A stretch of 64,000 bases of DNA. It comes from Aselliscus stoliczkanus. Taxonomy: Eukaryota > Chordata > Mammalia > Chiroptera > Hipposideridae. The position numbers were made by a program, and so were the translations under genes. The stretch is from assembly GCA_033961575.1 (NCBI GenBank), contig CM066732.1, positions 100,059,187 to 100,123,186 on the forward strand. Reading direction: 5' to 3'. The notes under the pieces were generated by a model that was not told where the DNA came from, did not search any database, and saw only the letters and a program-made list of their open reading frames with translations. Positions 37,401-49,812 of the stretch are shown here, in pieces. Every line of letters begins with the position of its first letter. Position 1 is the stretch's first letter.

Positions 37401-39726
37401 ATAGTTGGATTTACTCATGATTTCACTCAGGTATGCAGAAGAAAACTCAGATATTATATAATAGACAGTGATAGAAGAGAGTTTCTTTTTGTATGAGACA
37501 TCCAGGGTTTACCAGGCTCAAGAAACCATTTACATATGATATAGCTGTGTGCTTTCAACGCAGTAGATTTACAGATTTTAAAAAGAAATTTAAATCTTAG
37601 TCTTAATAGCCTTCCATGTTTTCTTTTGATATTACTCCAGTTTTGTTTGTTCTGTATTTTCTTCATTATCTGCCCTACATTCTCATATTATTCTGTATCT
37701 TTTGACATTTTTCTCATTCTGATCATTTCTAACTTGTGCTGATACCTGCCTTCTATTTTTCTTATACCACTTCTCACCATCAATTGGACTATTGCTTCAT
37801 GATTCTAATCATTATAAGAATCATTTTGTGGCAATCAGTTTCTTTATTTCTGAATATTGTATCTTCTTTTGATTTGGAAACGGAAACTTACTTTGTTTAC
37901 CTGTGTGAATTTTAGTAATAAATCTTTGAGCTTTTCCTGAGCTATATTTATGTCAGAAATGAAGTTTTGGTTCATAAATTTTTCTCCCTCTCATACTGTA
38001 CAAATATTGGGGTAAGGTATTATTCCCTGTTTTTTCATATTTGCAATTGATTATTTTCATAACCTTTGGAGGCAAGGCCTCTTAGTAGCTTTGAAACCAT
38101 GCTTCATAGTTCAACTAATGGCTAAGGGAGGGTTGGAGTTTGACATGGCATGATAGTCTCTTCCGTGTCACTAACGGTTACACTAGAGCAGAGAAAAGCC
38201 TGAGGGAAATGTGGAAGATGGCATGCTTGAGGGAAGCTGGCAGCATGATGAAGCTGCCCGCTATAGATGTCCTATCAGGTGGGCTAAATGGATTTGGCAG
38301 GGGCACCCAAGTCATCTGCTACACCTTTTCAGAGCTGTCTCACATATAACACAGTGACAAAAAAAACTAAAAAAACCCAATCAACCTTCCTGTAATCAAA
38401 GGAGAGGAACATTTTGGAGCAGAGTATGAGGAGAATCAATGTCATTATAGTTGGCTCACTAATACCCCAGGTGCAAGTTCAAGTTCAATCCACAAACCAG
38501 AAGCAGCAGCAACAGCAGATTAAAGGCACCAGGTGCTGGTTCCAACAGTTTATCACATCATTCTAGAAGCTAGACTGTGAGTTGCTGAAGTCAACTGCTT
38601 TTAATTCATCTTTATCGACTCTCCATCTAGCCCTGGACTTGGTAATTGTTTTCAGTAGTGTTCAAAGAGCAGCTGCTACATATTTTTTAACTCCATGGCA
38701 ATCATAGTAAGTTTACCCATGACTTGGGACGATATTTTGTCACGTGTATAGTACCATACAAAAATGATGTTTTTTCCCCTCTATTCCAGTGAACATCAAT
38801 TATTAAATGTAAAGTGTTTTTGAGGAACAATCATGTTATTCTGTTATCTTTTACAAAATTAAAATTAATTACATGTCTGCTGTTGGTCAACTTCCCCTGC
38901 CCCAACACGCACATACACTAACGCATACTTTTTTGTCTTTTTGGATGGCAGCAGATATAGAATCTGTGAACTCACATCTGTGAAAACATCTAGCTAGGTA
39001 ATTAGCATAAAGTATACTTAGAAATGTCCACTAGAAGTGTAAGGTCATTCACCGTTGTCATTTTCCATATCCAATGACTCAGCCTGTACTAGGAATCCTG
39101 TTTATCCTCACTTTTTAATCTACAGTGTTTGCCTTCCTCTCTCACCCAAAAGTCACAGATCATCAGTTCATCTTTATTCTATTATTATTATTTTCTGTTA
39201 TTATGTGTCTCCTTATTTTCTTCCCTATTGACTTTTTCGGTTTTTCCTCTATTTTCTTTCTGGAATCATTGAGATAACCTTTTCTTCTCTCTTGCTCTCT
39301 CCACATTTTCATTCCTCCTATCACACTACAATGGCTTTTCTATGCTTAAAAAGAATGAAGAAAAAAAAACATTCCATACTTTTTACAATTTAATGCCTGG
39401 TTATCACCACCTTGCAGATACCTGACTGAGTAGAACATTTCTTCTGCCTCCAGCCTAGATATTACTTCTCTCTCTTGTTTTTTTTTTCAGTGCTTCATGA
39501 TATGCATCAACATTTTAACAATAACTTCATAGATTTCCACAGCAGTATTTGAAATATGTAAAATACTACAATTTACATTTTAACAGACAGTGTAAGCTCT
39601 CTGTCTAAAATTCTTCTCTGGGTTCATTTTTTGTGATGCATAGATTCTTTTCTCCACCCCTTCCAAGCATTCACTTATAGGAGGTATGATCATAAAATAC
39701 AGTAAATGTTCAAATTACAAAAAAAA
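37401..39726. other. AT-rich DNA, no feature recognised
   Basis: Includes short ORFs at 37454 and 38140 without motifs. Some T-rich parts (37620-38060) could be decayed LINE-1. A 9-A run at 39360-39369 and a (TTA)n patch at 39181-39190 are minor. Confidence 0.35.
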
Positions 39727-40160
39727 ATATTACAGTAAAAGATACATTGCCATTAATCCCCCTCAAATACTCCCCCTTGCTTTGAACACACTTATCCTAT
39801 CGCTATTGCCACTTTCTGAAGCAGTTCTGGAAGTCCTCTTTCATGAGTGTCTTTAGTTGCACTGCCTCAATGTCCTGAATCATTTTGACTTTGGGGAAAA
39901 ACCAGAGTCGCACGGTGCCACATCTAGTAAATAGGTGGCTGAGGATGCACCATAATGTTTGTATTTGACAGAAATTGCCATATACCAGAAGTGATGTGTA
40001 ATGCAGAGTGTTGTCATGAGGGAGGATGAAGTAAAGACGCTCACAAAAGAGAATTTTCAGAACTGCTTCAGAAAGTGGCAAAAATGATGGGATAAGTGTA
40101 TTAGAAATGAGGAGGAACATTTGAGGGAGATTCATGACAATATGTCTTTTACTGTAATAT
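39727..40160 (-). mobile_element. Palindromic mariner-derived element
   Basis: The two ends, ATATTACAGTAAAAGA at 39727 and its inverse ending at 40160, begin a long inverted repeat: arms 39727-39856 and 40032-40160, about 80 percent identical by hand alignment. On the minus strand the left arm and loop encode mariner-type C-terminal transposase text (HDNTLHYTSLLV, FFPKVKMIQDIEAVQLKTLM, KEDFQNCFRKWQ). The right arm carries an inverted copy of the C-terminal part. It is a fold-back derivative with no intact transposase. Confidence 0.65.
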
Positions 40161-41739
40161 TTCTTTTTTATTTAAACATTCACTGTATTTTGTGATCACA
40201 CCTTGTATAGTTTTCCTTACTGTCTTATAGTATCTTCCTCTTGTTACAATGACTTAGGCAGATTAATTTTCAGGTGAAAGTGAACTGAATTTGAAGGAAA
40301 GGGAAGACTTTCTTGTCTAATTAAAAATGTTATATATTTCAGATATCCTATATAAACTCAGAAATTTTCACTGAATTTGAAACAAGGATTAATTTTATAG
40401 TGCTGATTACAAAAATAGGATATAAAATAAAATGGAAATACAGAATGCCACCTCCTATCAAATAACACATCACCTTTTATTTTCTATGCTTCTTTTTTAT
40501 TATTTTTCTGTATGCATTCCTCTTGGTAACCTCAATGCAAATATCAATTTCTATTGTGTTTTCATTTCACATTTTTTCAAGAAAATTTTTCTATGTTGCT
40601 ACCTAACTTTCATAAAATCATTAAAGGATAGTATACTATTTTAGCAAGTAAATGTACTATTATTTAATTAATGATTTAATAACTCTTTAACTTTTGACAT
40701 TTTCTATTACTTATTAATGTTAATGTAAAATAATGATGCACTGAGAAAAAAGTAATAGACAACTACACAGACAGCTTTTAAAGATCTATGATAAAGCATA
40801 ACTAAATATATATTCTCTTGTGTTTTTTGTATTTTTCAAAAACAGTATTCTAGTACTAATAGAAATGCTACAAAGTGTGGCTTTAAGTAAGTGATAAATG
40901 TCACCAAAGGATGGTCTCTTCTTTTCTCTGTATAATTAATCTATGTTGTAATCTCTATTGAGTCCACACTTTCTGATTCTGTGGCCCTAACCCAAAAGTT
41001 GTCCACATGTTTTTAACTTTGTATAATTCAATTTGACAGTTCACTGCTCTTTTCATTATTAAATTCTCTGCAGAGGAAAAAAAAAAAAATAATGGCAGGG
41101 CCCAATTCTGATCCAGACCAGGACTCTTAGTTTATTTTGAGCTATCCTTTCCACACCTATCTATACATTATACTGCCAAAAGCCATTGGCTTCATGCCCA
41201 GTGTTAGATACGCCCTTTGATTCAGAAATAACTGATGTTTCCATGCCTTCTAAACCAGCTCAAGACTTCATGGCTATTCAGGAGGCTATAGAGGCCACTG
41301 TGGGTATAGCTATAATGAAGTGGGGGTGGGGGGGTGAGATGGGGGCAGCAACTGACCTGAATTCCCAAACTCTGTAAGTCTCAACTTTCTTTATTTGTAA
41401 AATGGAAAGATCAATGACTAGTTTCCACAGCAAATTTATATAGACCCTGTAGTGCAATCATGGAACATTCTGGAAATAAGAAGAGCTGATTTGCAAGTGC
41501 CTTGAGGAGAGAGGCACTTCACAACAGCCAAATTCAGAGCACACTGCTGAATTTCAGGCTGATGGCGGATGTGCCTCCTCATTTACAGCTATAACTTTCA
41601 TATACAGCACCCTTCCATTCCGTCAGACTGCTGGGCTGAGCTAAGCACACTACCTGAGTACAAACCTCCACGCCATTGCTTTTGAACTCACAGCCTATCA
41701 TGTCCACACTGACCCATGCAGGATGACATGCTATTTTTA
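40161..41739. other. AT-rich DNA, no feature recognised
   Basis: A 13-A run near 41077-41089 and a G-rich patch at 41323-41346 are the only notable points. No exon or named repeat seen. Confidence 0.4.
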
Positions 41740-41960
41740 TTTCAAGGCTTGGCTCAAGTTCAGCAGTTTCCCTGAAGCCTTCCCTATTGCTGAAATCAAA
41801 TGCATTATCCCTCCCATTATGGTTCTCCAATGTGCTGTTTCTGTTCCTGTGAGAGCTTATATCTTATGCTATCTTTAGAATGGTTTTCTGTTTCCCTTCG
41901 GATTTCCTCAAACAAATAGTGTTTCCTAGGTATGTCTCCCTTTTCTAAATCCCTACTATG
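41740..41960 (+). repeat. L2-like LINE 3' relic
   Basis: TTCAAGGCTTGGCTCAAGTT, TTCCCTGAAGCCTTCCCTAT and GAGAGCTTATATCTTATGCT match the order of the L2 3' portion in sense orientation, heavily diverged. Confidence 0.5.
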
Positions 41961-42925
41961 GAATTAGGTACATAGAATTTTCTTTAAATTTTTTTGATAA
42001 AAGTTAATGAACAGAATGACAATAAACTATTATTTTTGTGTATACAAGAGAATAATGTAAGGATTTCTTGGCTTATCATGAGTCCTTGGAGAAAGAGAAA
42101 ATGTTTTGCTTTTCCTGGAAAATTTAGTTTGTATAAACATAATTTTCAAAAAAGTTAATGTTACCATCTTAATCTAATCCTTATTAAAACACTGATACAT
42201 TTGTATAGTACTTCTGTGCTTTGTATATAGTGTATAAAACTAGAAAAAGCATTTCTTCCATTCCTAGAAATTATTCTGTCTCTCAAATGGTGCCTCATAC
42301 CCTGAATTATGCTTGCACTAATGTCCATTTACATGTGTCAACAGAATGACATCCCCCAAGTATTACTAGTTCTCTTAGACATTCCCAAGGTAGGGTGTGC
42401 AGTGTGGTTATACAATCCAGAATTTTAATAAAACCAGCATTTATGTGAAGAGCCTGCTGCTGTCCATGAATATTTACCTTGTCAGGCTTAATCTAAGCTT
42501 TATCTATTGTAGAAAATTACAAGGTTGCGGACACAACTAAAATAAGAAAAGTATGGGGGAAAAAATGAAGAAAATACTAATGGTCACATTACAGTAAATT
42601 TTTAGAAATAAAGTACTTATTACTTCAATTCCCAGTGACAAACTAATACATTGTTGAAAAAGGCTTTTCTGACAAAAATATTTAATGACAAGATAGTATA
42701 TTTATATTGTACTGAAAAACCAATAAATATTCAACAATTTATATGATTTTACATTCTAAAATTAATTAATTTACTTGCTATTAATGTGGTTACTGTTGTT
42801 CTATATCCTATACAAAATATGAAATTTAAGTTTAACAGGTCCCTAATCATTGCTAAATTATGTTATTTTATCTTTTTCCATAGACAAAACACTAAGAGTA
42901 GTTTTTGTTTTCTTTTTTCTTCCAG
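41961..42925. other. AT-rich DNA ending in the exon C acceptor
   Basis: No named repeat is recognised. The last part carries a long pyrimidine tract (GTTTTTGTTTTCTTTTTTCT) directly before the CCAG acceptor at 42922-42925. Confidence 0.4.
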
Positions 42926-43024
42926 GAATTGTAGAATTGACTAATCATAGTTCCTTATTCCTGAAAACTACAGCAGAACAAATGCATGAATATAAAGAGT
43001 GTATCAGTCAACTTCTTCATCAAA
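42926..43024 (+). CDS. Candidate coding exon C of the same unidentified gene
   Basis: A strong acceptor, TTTTCTTTTTTCTTCCAG|G, is followed by 99 nt. Read after the single base left over from exon B, this is open for 32 complete codons (IVELTNHSSLFLKTTAEQMH, then EYKECISQLLHQ) and leaves one A. The donor CAAA|GTAAAA is only moderate. The second half (AEQMHEYKECISQLLHQ) is amphipathic and probably helical. The exon is symmetrical (phase 1 in and out), so skipping it would keep the frame. If the donor is not used, translation would read on to TAA at 43033, making this a possible terminal exon. Confidence 0.62.
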
Positions 43025-43372
43025 GTAAAATATAATGTTAAAATATTATGAACTTCAAGATCTTTTATGAATATTTTCTCAGGTATCTTACATCAAAAAT
43101 TAAGTAGGCCTTATAGAACAATATTTCCCTTTCATTTATTCATCCATTCATCAATACATTCATCAAACCATCAATTACTCGATAACTATTATGCACTAGG
43201 AATGGTGATGGTGCTGAAAAAACAAAGAAAGCATAGGTCCTCAAGGGGGATCAATGATGCTGGAGAACACATTAAAATAAGTTATTATTGTGAAGTTTCC
43301 ATTTCTAGCAATAAGGCTGACTAGATACTCAAGAGAAAATGCTCCAAAGTAGTAATCCTGAACAAAATGAAT
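43025..43372. other. Intron start, no feature recognised
   Basis: Contains an ATTCATCCATTCATCAATAC tetranucleotide-like patch near 43138-43170 and nothing else that I recognise. Confidence 0.4.
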
Positions 43373-43418
43373 AGTGTGTGTGTGGGTGTGGGTGTGGGTG
43401 TGGGTGCGCGCGCGCGCT
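43373..43418. repeat. GTGTG/GGGTGTG tract ending in (CG)n
   Basis: GTGTGTGTG passes into four GGGTGT-type units and then GCGCGCGCGCGC. Alternating purine-pyrimidine throughout most of its length is favourable to Z-DNA. The CG run is unusual in a CpG-depleted mammalian intron. Confidence 0.9.
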
Positions 43419-43879
43419 CATTATACATAATATGGTTGTGTTGGTGACATTCAGAAAAATTACTCAGAAATGGTAAGGATGCATGAACTCAAAATGGGTA
43501 CCAGAGCATAAGGGCTGTCTTACAGCCTCAATTTTAATGGCTACTGTTAAAGACAGGAGATAAAGCCTAAACTTCAAGAAATATGAGATGTCTGACTAGA
43601 AGCCTCTATACAAAGCCAAGATTCCTGAAGGACTTGCATCTTCAATAGATAAACTAGAGCACATTCCATAGAAGGAGAAAACAGAGAATTATACTGTAGT
43701 TAAGATTAAAAATGTGTCTCCCCTGAAAATGCTGATCACTAATTCACAGTTATGTGTATTTAGGAAATAATTCACATAACCTCTACATTCCAATAAAGCC
43801 CAAGGTAGAGGTTTAGTTTTAAATGATCCCAAGTTGCGATTTACATTAAGTCCTGGAAGACAAACACAAATCCTCTCTT

Positions 43880-44525
43880 AGGCCACAAATAATTACAATA
43901 ATGTTTAAAAGTACAAACTCAAAACCAAAATACTAGGCATACAAGGACTGTGAGCATGACTCAGCATAATGAACAGGGCATCAGACCCCCTAATACCAAA
44001 TATATCAGGATCATCAAATTCAAAGTAAAAAGAAATTATTTTAATATTTCTAAAAAGAGGAAAAAGGAATTGCAAGAATGATGAAGGCACAAGGGACTAT
44101 CAAAGTTAACCAAAGAGATTTTAGAGCTATTTAATAATAGAAAATAGTAATGTAACTATTGGATTAAGCACCAGATTGGACACATTTGAAGGGAATTTAT
44201 GAACCAGAATACGGAGCTGAATAAATTGTTCACAGTGTAACCCAGAGATATGAAAAGGTACAGAATACAAAAAAGAGATAAGAAACATGGAGGAAAGACT
44301 AGATGTTCCAACATGTCAAGTCCAAACTGTTACAACTAAGCAATATTTGAGGAGATACGGCTGAGAATTGAAAAAATGCTATTCTTAGATTAAGGAAGGT
44401 AAGGCAGAAAAAGTCAATGTAGAATCATTTTAGTAAAACTACAGAAAATAAAAAAAATAATTCTTAAAAGTAGCCACGAAAAAATAAACAGAATACCTAC
44501 AAAAGAAAGACAATTTGGTTGATGT
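43880..44525 (+). repeat. Old LINE-1/HAL1 ORF1-region relic
   Basis: AAAAAGAGATAAGAAACATG, GAGGAAAGACTAGATGTTCC, GCAATATTTGAGGAGATACG, GCTGAGAATTGAAAAAATGC and TAAAACTACAGAAAATAAAA, then AATACCTACAAAAGAAAGAC, match in order the ORF1 region of old L1M/HAL1-type elements in sense orientation. No frame is intact. Confidence 0.55.
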
Positions 44526-45545
44526 CAGACTATTTAAATTTTTTTATTGGATCTCAGATGCAGAGGGTGTTAACTCATGGTTATAATGAAACTTTATTAC
44601 CATTTGTCCCTCCCAAGCTCTTTTTATTATAAATCATTTGTTTTTATTCCCCTTTCCATTCTCATTCTCCTACCTAATATTTTAATATATATCATGGGAA
44701 TAATCTGTTATTTACTTATTAAGTGTTCTTGTAAAAACTGCATCAAACACTAAGATTTTATCTATCTGATTCTACTTCTTACTTTATTCACTTAGCTCTG
44801 CTGTGCACATCTACCCTTTCTTCTAAATGCTGAGGTGAACTCTATTTGTGTGGCCACAATATTTTCCCCAACTCAATAGCTAGATTGTCTCTAATATCCC
44901 ACCATTACCAAAAGCAAAATGAAAAACAACAAAAGCAGTTGACATAAGTATGTTGGTACACTTCCCCTTATACTACAATGTGAAAGCTTATTTCAGGGTG
45001 AAATTTCTGGGTCAGTGTATGTGTATGTGTGTATACTTCATAGGTACAAATTTTATTTTTAATTGAGTGTCACATTTTTCTCAGGATAGTTAAACCATTC
45101 AACATTTCAAACATAAGTTCAAGAGGGTTCCAGTAGCATGGATAACACTTGATGTTATCAAGCTAATTTCTTAGTAGATAAAAGTGGTATCTCGGTGACA
45201 TTTTAAGCTTCTTTGGGTCTTTTTTTCTATTTATATATCTAATGATAATATATATATAATGAGAATTTCTCATTATATCTTTGCCCATTTTTCTGGCTGA
45301 GTTGTTGCCTTACTCTTATTTGTAGGAGTTCTCTGTTCATGCTAGATATTAATCCTGTAATAGTTTATAAATTGCAAGTTATCGTTCCCATTCAGTAATC
45401 TATCAACTAAATTTTCATATTTTTCTTCATTAAACAGAAATGTTTGATTTTTATGATGTCTAATTCATTATTATTATTACTATTATTATTATTATTACTA
45501 ACTTATGGTTTCACTATTAAAGTTTGCTTTTGGAGCTCCTTCTTC
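44526..45545 (-). repeat. Antisense LINE-1 3' relic
   Basis: AAAAGTGGTATCTCGGTGAC, TATCTTTGCCCATTTTTCTG, TAGGAGTTCTCTGTTCATGC and TAGATATTAATCCTGTAATA are the reverse of an old LINE-1 ORF2 3' portion. 44526-44980 is less certain. A (TTA)n patch lies at 45463-45497. Confidence 0.55.
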
Positions 45546-45699
45546 ACCTAAAAGAAAGGTATTAATTTACTTCCTCCTTTTCTGATGATTTCATTAATCT
45601 AGTAATACTATCTCAGATTTGAAGCAATTTTTTTCACCTGACTTTTCACATTGTTGGTGAGGATGAGCTACTGTAGTTCTATGTAATTTATTCGATCTA

Positions 45700-45800
45700 T
45701 ATTGGTTGTTGCCTATGATATGCTGGACATTGAGCTGGGTGCTGAGATTAAAAAGAATAGTCTGTGGTTTCAAGGAGTTCACCAGCTCCCTAGTCACGCC
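45700..45800. repeat. Ancient mammalian repeat fragment (MIR/L2 class)
   Basis: CCTATGATATGCTGGACATT, GAGCTGGGTGCTGAGATTAA and TTCAAGGAGTTCACCAGCTC follow a phrase order common to ancient mammalian repeats. The 145-codon minus-strand ORF over 45594-46031 passes through it and is probably not a gene. Confidence 0.4.
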
Positions 45801-46049
45801 ACATTCACTGTTTCCCTGAATCAGTATGAATTTCTGAATGTGGTGGATTAATGGGTAAGCATTAACTGCTACACTTTCTTTCCACTTCTTCTTCTCCCCC
45901 AAATTGATCAGAGTCCATGTGGTTTTTGATCTGAGGTACCTAATTTCTGAAATAGTAATGATCTCAAATAGTAATGATGCCACAGTCCAAATGTAAGACA
46001 GGAAAGACATAAATAGACATACCTCTGGCAAAACTCACAAAAGATGGAA

Positions 46050-47060
46050 ATTAACAAATTATAGGGAAAAAAGTGAAAATAATTACAAAGCCATAAGAGA
46101 CCAAAATAACAAAATAATTATGAACAATACATGTGATAAATTAAAATACATTAGTATAATAAATAAATTCCTAAAATATATAAAATGTCAAAATTGGTGA
46201 AATAAGGAATACACTCTTACATATTATAAACATTAAAATGGTTGCCCCGTACAAAGGAAAAAAAAAAAAGGCTCAGATGATTTTGCAAGTGGTTTCTCCT
46301 AATTGTTCAAAGAAATATTTAATTTTTTCATATTCAATCTTTTTCAGAAAATAGAAAAAGAAGAGTACTGCCTAGATAATTTTAGGATCTATGTAATCTT
46401 AATTTTACAACCATATTTTATTAGAATTGCATAAAAATACACAGATTTTCAAAAATATTAACCTATCAAATATAATAGTGTTTTAATCATGGAGCTTCTT
46501 TTAGGAATTCAGAGATGGATCTACATAGGAAAAATATATATATAATAATTCACTGTTTTAATAGACTGACAAAGAAAATTTAAATGATTACCTCAACTGT
46601 TAAAAATCATTTGATAAAGTTTAACACCTATTGATGATAAAAACCCAACAATCTGTGAATATAAGTGGATTCCCTTAACTTTATAAAGTTTGTATCTCAA
46701 ATATCTGAAATAATTTCTGATGGATTGTTTTAAAATCAGGAAAAATAAAATGATGGAAACTTTTGTTACTACTCTCTAACAAAGTACCAGTGGTACTAAC
46801 CAATACTATAAGAAAAGAAAAAAAATTATTTAAAAACCAAACAGAGACAAAACTGTTACTATTGTCAGGTGATATGATCATCTAAAAACCAAACAAGAAA
46901 CTACTAAAAATTTTAGTTTCTAAACTAAAACAAGAAAGCTATTAAAATTTTTTGAAGGGTTTAGCAATTTGCTGGATACGAATTCAACAAAAAGTGGTAA
47001 CAGCATTTTTTTTCACACCAACATAAATTAACAGGAAGTTATACTTAAAAGTATATTTTA
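46050..47060 (+). repeat. Older LINE-1 ORF2 relic, left part
   Basis: Sense-strand A-rich text follows the ORF2 reverse transcriptase order: AATCATTTGATAAAGTTTAA and CACCTATTGATGATAAAAAC, then TACTATTGTCAGGTGATATG, TTTAGCAATTTGCTGGATAC, AGTGGTAACAGCA. It is cut at 47060 by a younger LINE-1 derivative and resumes at 50279. All frames are broken. Confidence 0.65.
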
Positions 47061-48168
47061 GGACACAGAGATCAAGATGGCACAGTAGAAAAACACTGTG
47101 CTTGCTTTACCTCATGAACACATTAAAATTACAATTAAATTATAGGTCAACCTGGACAACCATATGAAGTATAGCTGAACAGAAGTTTTATAACTAAAGA
47201 TATGAAGAAGCCACAACAAGACTAGTAAGAAGGGCAAAGGTTTCAAAATGTGCTGGTTCCACACACACATGTGGTGGTTGGAAATCTGGAGAGAGATGTT
47301 GGCCACAGAGGTAGCCTATGGAGGAGCAAGAGACGCCAGCCCCACACCAGGCTCTCTTGCCTGAAGTACTGATGCCAGGAAGAAGAGACCCTGCAACATC
47401 TGGCTGTAAAAAACAGTAAGTATTTGGACCATCCAGGTAAAACAAAAGGCTGGGAAAAGGCCACAATCCTCTTAAAGGGACAATGCAGGCACTCACTCTG
47501 GGCTCCAGCAGGGGAAAGGTGACTTGGAGGGTTTTGAAGCATTATAGAAAGAGACTGAGTTCTGTAACTTTGGGGCAATGATTGGAGGAACAGTCACCAT
47601 TTTCCCTGCGTAGGGCCTTCCTCCCAGGCAGCTGGCAGGCAGGTGCCATCTTTCTTGTGTTGATCCTCTCCCCCATGCCCATGATCAAATCTGAATATGA
47701 ATTGGTCTGGTGAGCTCCAAACATTCTACCCATGTGAGTCACTGAGACCCCACCACACCCAACTCCATACTGCAGGAGGCTTTATCAGCAGCTGAATCTT
47801 ACAGGAGCCTGCAGGTGGCAAGACACCTCAGAATGTCCTGGCTTCTGCGGAACTACCCGATATAGTATGGGTGACAGCCATCCTCGGTTCATAGCATGGC
47901 CTTTCCCATGTTCTTCCAGGAGGTTAATACTACCCACTGACATACCAACAGCAATCAAGGCTCAACTATAATAGGAGGCTCAACTATATATAACAAAGTT
48001 CAATTACAACCCATACAAGGGATATTCTTGGAGCCCCTGAGTCAGGTGACCAGGGAGGCTGTGCCACTGGGCCCCATAGGACACCTATGACATAAGGCCA
48101 ACCAGCAAGACTGGAAAGCATAGCAGATATATCTAATACACAGAAACAAACATAGGGAGGCAGCCAAA

Positions 48169-49065
48169 ATGAGGAAACAAAGAAATATATCCCAAATGAA
48201 GGAACAGAAGAAAACTCTAGAAAAAGAACTAAACTAAATGAAGGCAAGCAACATACCAGATACAAAGTTCAAAACAATGGTTATACAGATGTTCAAGGAA
48301 CTTAGTAAGATCTTCAAAAAAGAAATGGCAAGCATAAAAAAGGGCATAGAAACCATAAAAATAAAACAGTCAGAAGTGAAGAATATAATTGAAATGAGAA
48401 GTGCACTAGAAGGACTCACCAGCAGACTAGATGAGGCAGAGGAACAAAATCAGTGATTTGGAAATCAAGGTAGCAGAAAACACCCAATTGGAACACCAAA
48501 AAAGAAAACAAAAAATGAGGATACTTTAAAAGACCTCTGTGACAACATCAAGCATAACATACTTTGCATCATAGGGGTACCAGAAGGAGAAAAGAGGAAG
48601 CAAAGGATTACGAACCTATATGAAGAAATAATGACTGAAAACTTGCCTAATCTGGTGAAGAAAATAGACATACAACCCCAGGAAGCACAGAGAGTTCCAA
48701 ACAAGATGAACCCAAACAGGCTCACACCAAGGAACATTATAATTAAAATGACAAAGGTTAAAGACAAAGGGAGAATCCTAAAAGCAGCAAAAGAAAGGTA
48801 GCTAGTAATTAATAAGGGAGCTCCCATAACACTGTCAGCTGATCTCTTAACAGAGGCTTTGCAGGCCAGAAGAGATTGGCAGGAATATTCAAAGTGATGC
48901 AAAGCAAGGATATACAACCAAGATTACTCTACCCAGCAAGACTATCATTTAAAATCGAAGGACAGGTAAAGAGCTTCCCAGACAAGAAAAAGCAAAAGGA
49001 GTTCATCTCCACCAAACCACTATTACAAGGATGTTACAGGGACTTCTTTAGGATGGGGGTTGGGG
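48169..49065 (+). pseudogene. Broken LINE-1 ORF1 protein gene
   Basis: An ATG at 48169 starts a frame stopped at 48235 and open again from 48238 (a coiled-coil-like stretch ending SALEGLTSRLDEAEEQ). One extra A near 48445 shifts the frame. The sequence then continues through the RRM-like region (IIGVPEGEKRK at about 48568-48600, EAQRVPNKMNPNRLTPRNII) and, after a stop at about 48799, the C-terminal domain (LLYPARLSFKIEGQVKSFPD). The order coiled coil, RRM, C-terminal domain is that of L1 ORF1p, the RNA-binding chaperone of the retrotransposon particle. At least two stops and one frameshift make it non-functional. Confidence 0.8.
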
Positions 49066-49149
49066 GGAAGATATAAAATATGAATAAAATGCCAATAACT
49101 ATCAATAATTACTTTCATATAATAACATATCTATCACTAATTACTTTCA

Positions 49150-49400
49150 ATGTAAATGCTCCATTAAATGCTGCAATCAAAAGACACGTGAATGCTTAAT
49201 GGATAAGAAAATAAAATCCTTGCATATGCTGCCTTCAAGAGACATACTGTAGATGGAAAGACACAAACAGACTGAAAGTAAAGAGGTGGGAAAAGATATT
49301 TAATGAAAATGGAAATGGAAAAGAAAAAAATAAAAGTGCTTGTGTAGAGGTATACCAGACACAATAGACTTTAAAACAAAGACTATGACAAGAGACAAAG
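49150..49400 (+). pseudogene. LINE-1 ORF2 endonuclease remnant
   Basis: In one frame AATGCTCCATTAAATGCTGC gives NAPLNAAIKRHVNA, followed after stops by CICCLQETYCRWKDTNRLKV and KRWEKIF, then text equivalent to the DKIDFKTKT region. QET with the following His/Arg positions is characteristic of the LINE-1 APE-type endonuclease. Two in-frame stops are visible, and the sequence ends at the deletion junction near 49400. It is not functional. Confidence 0.7.
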
Positions 49401-49812
49401 AAGGATCTAGTAAGCCCACATCTGGGTATTACTTATCCGAAGGAACACATAATGCTACTTAAAGGGGACATATGCATCCATATGTTCATTACGACATTAT
49501 TTACAATAGCCAAGGTATGCACACAGCTTGGATATCCATGAATGGATGAATGGATAAAGAAGTGGTGGTACATATATACAATGGCATATTACTCAGCCAT
49601 AAAAAAAGAATGAAATCTTGCCATCTGCAACAACATGGATACACCTAGAGGGTATTGTACTGAGTGCAGTAAGTCAGACAGAGGAAGACAAACGTCATAT
49701 AATTTCACTTATAAGTGGAATCTAAAGAACAAAATAAACTAATTAACAAAACAAAAACAAACACATAGATACAGAAATCATTTTGATGGTTACCAGCGAG
49801 GAGGGGAGTTGG

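Noticed and set aside
45594..46031. 145-codon minus-strand ORF
   Set aside because: It runs across an ancient repeat fragment, has no recognisable motif and no supporting splice or polyadenylation signals.
48465..48917. 150-codon minus-strand ORF
   Set aside because: It is the exact antisense of a broken LINE-1 ORF1, and the plus-strand reading with RRM and C-terminal domain motifs explains the sequence.
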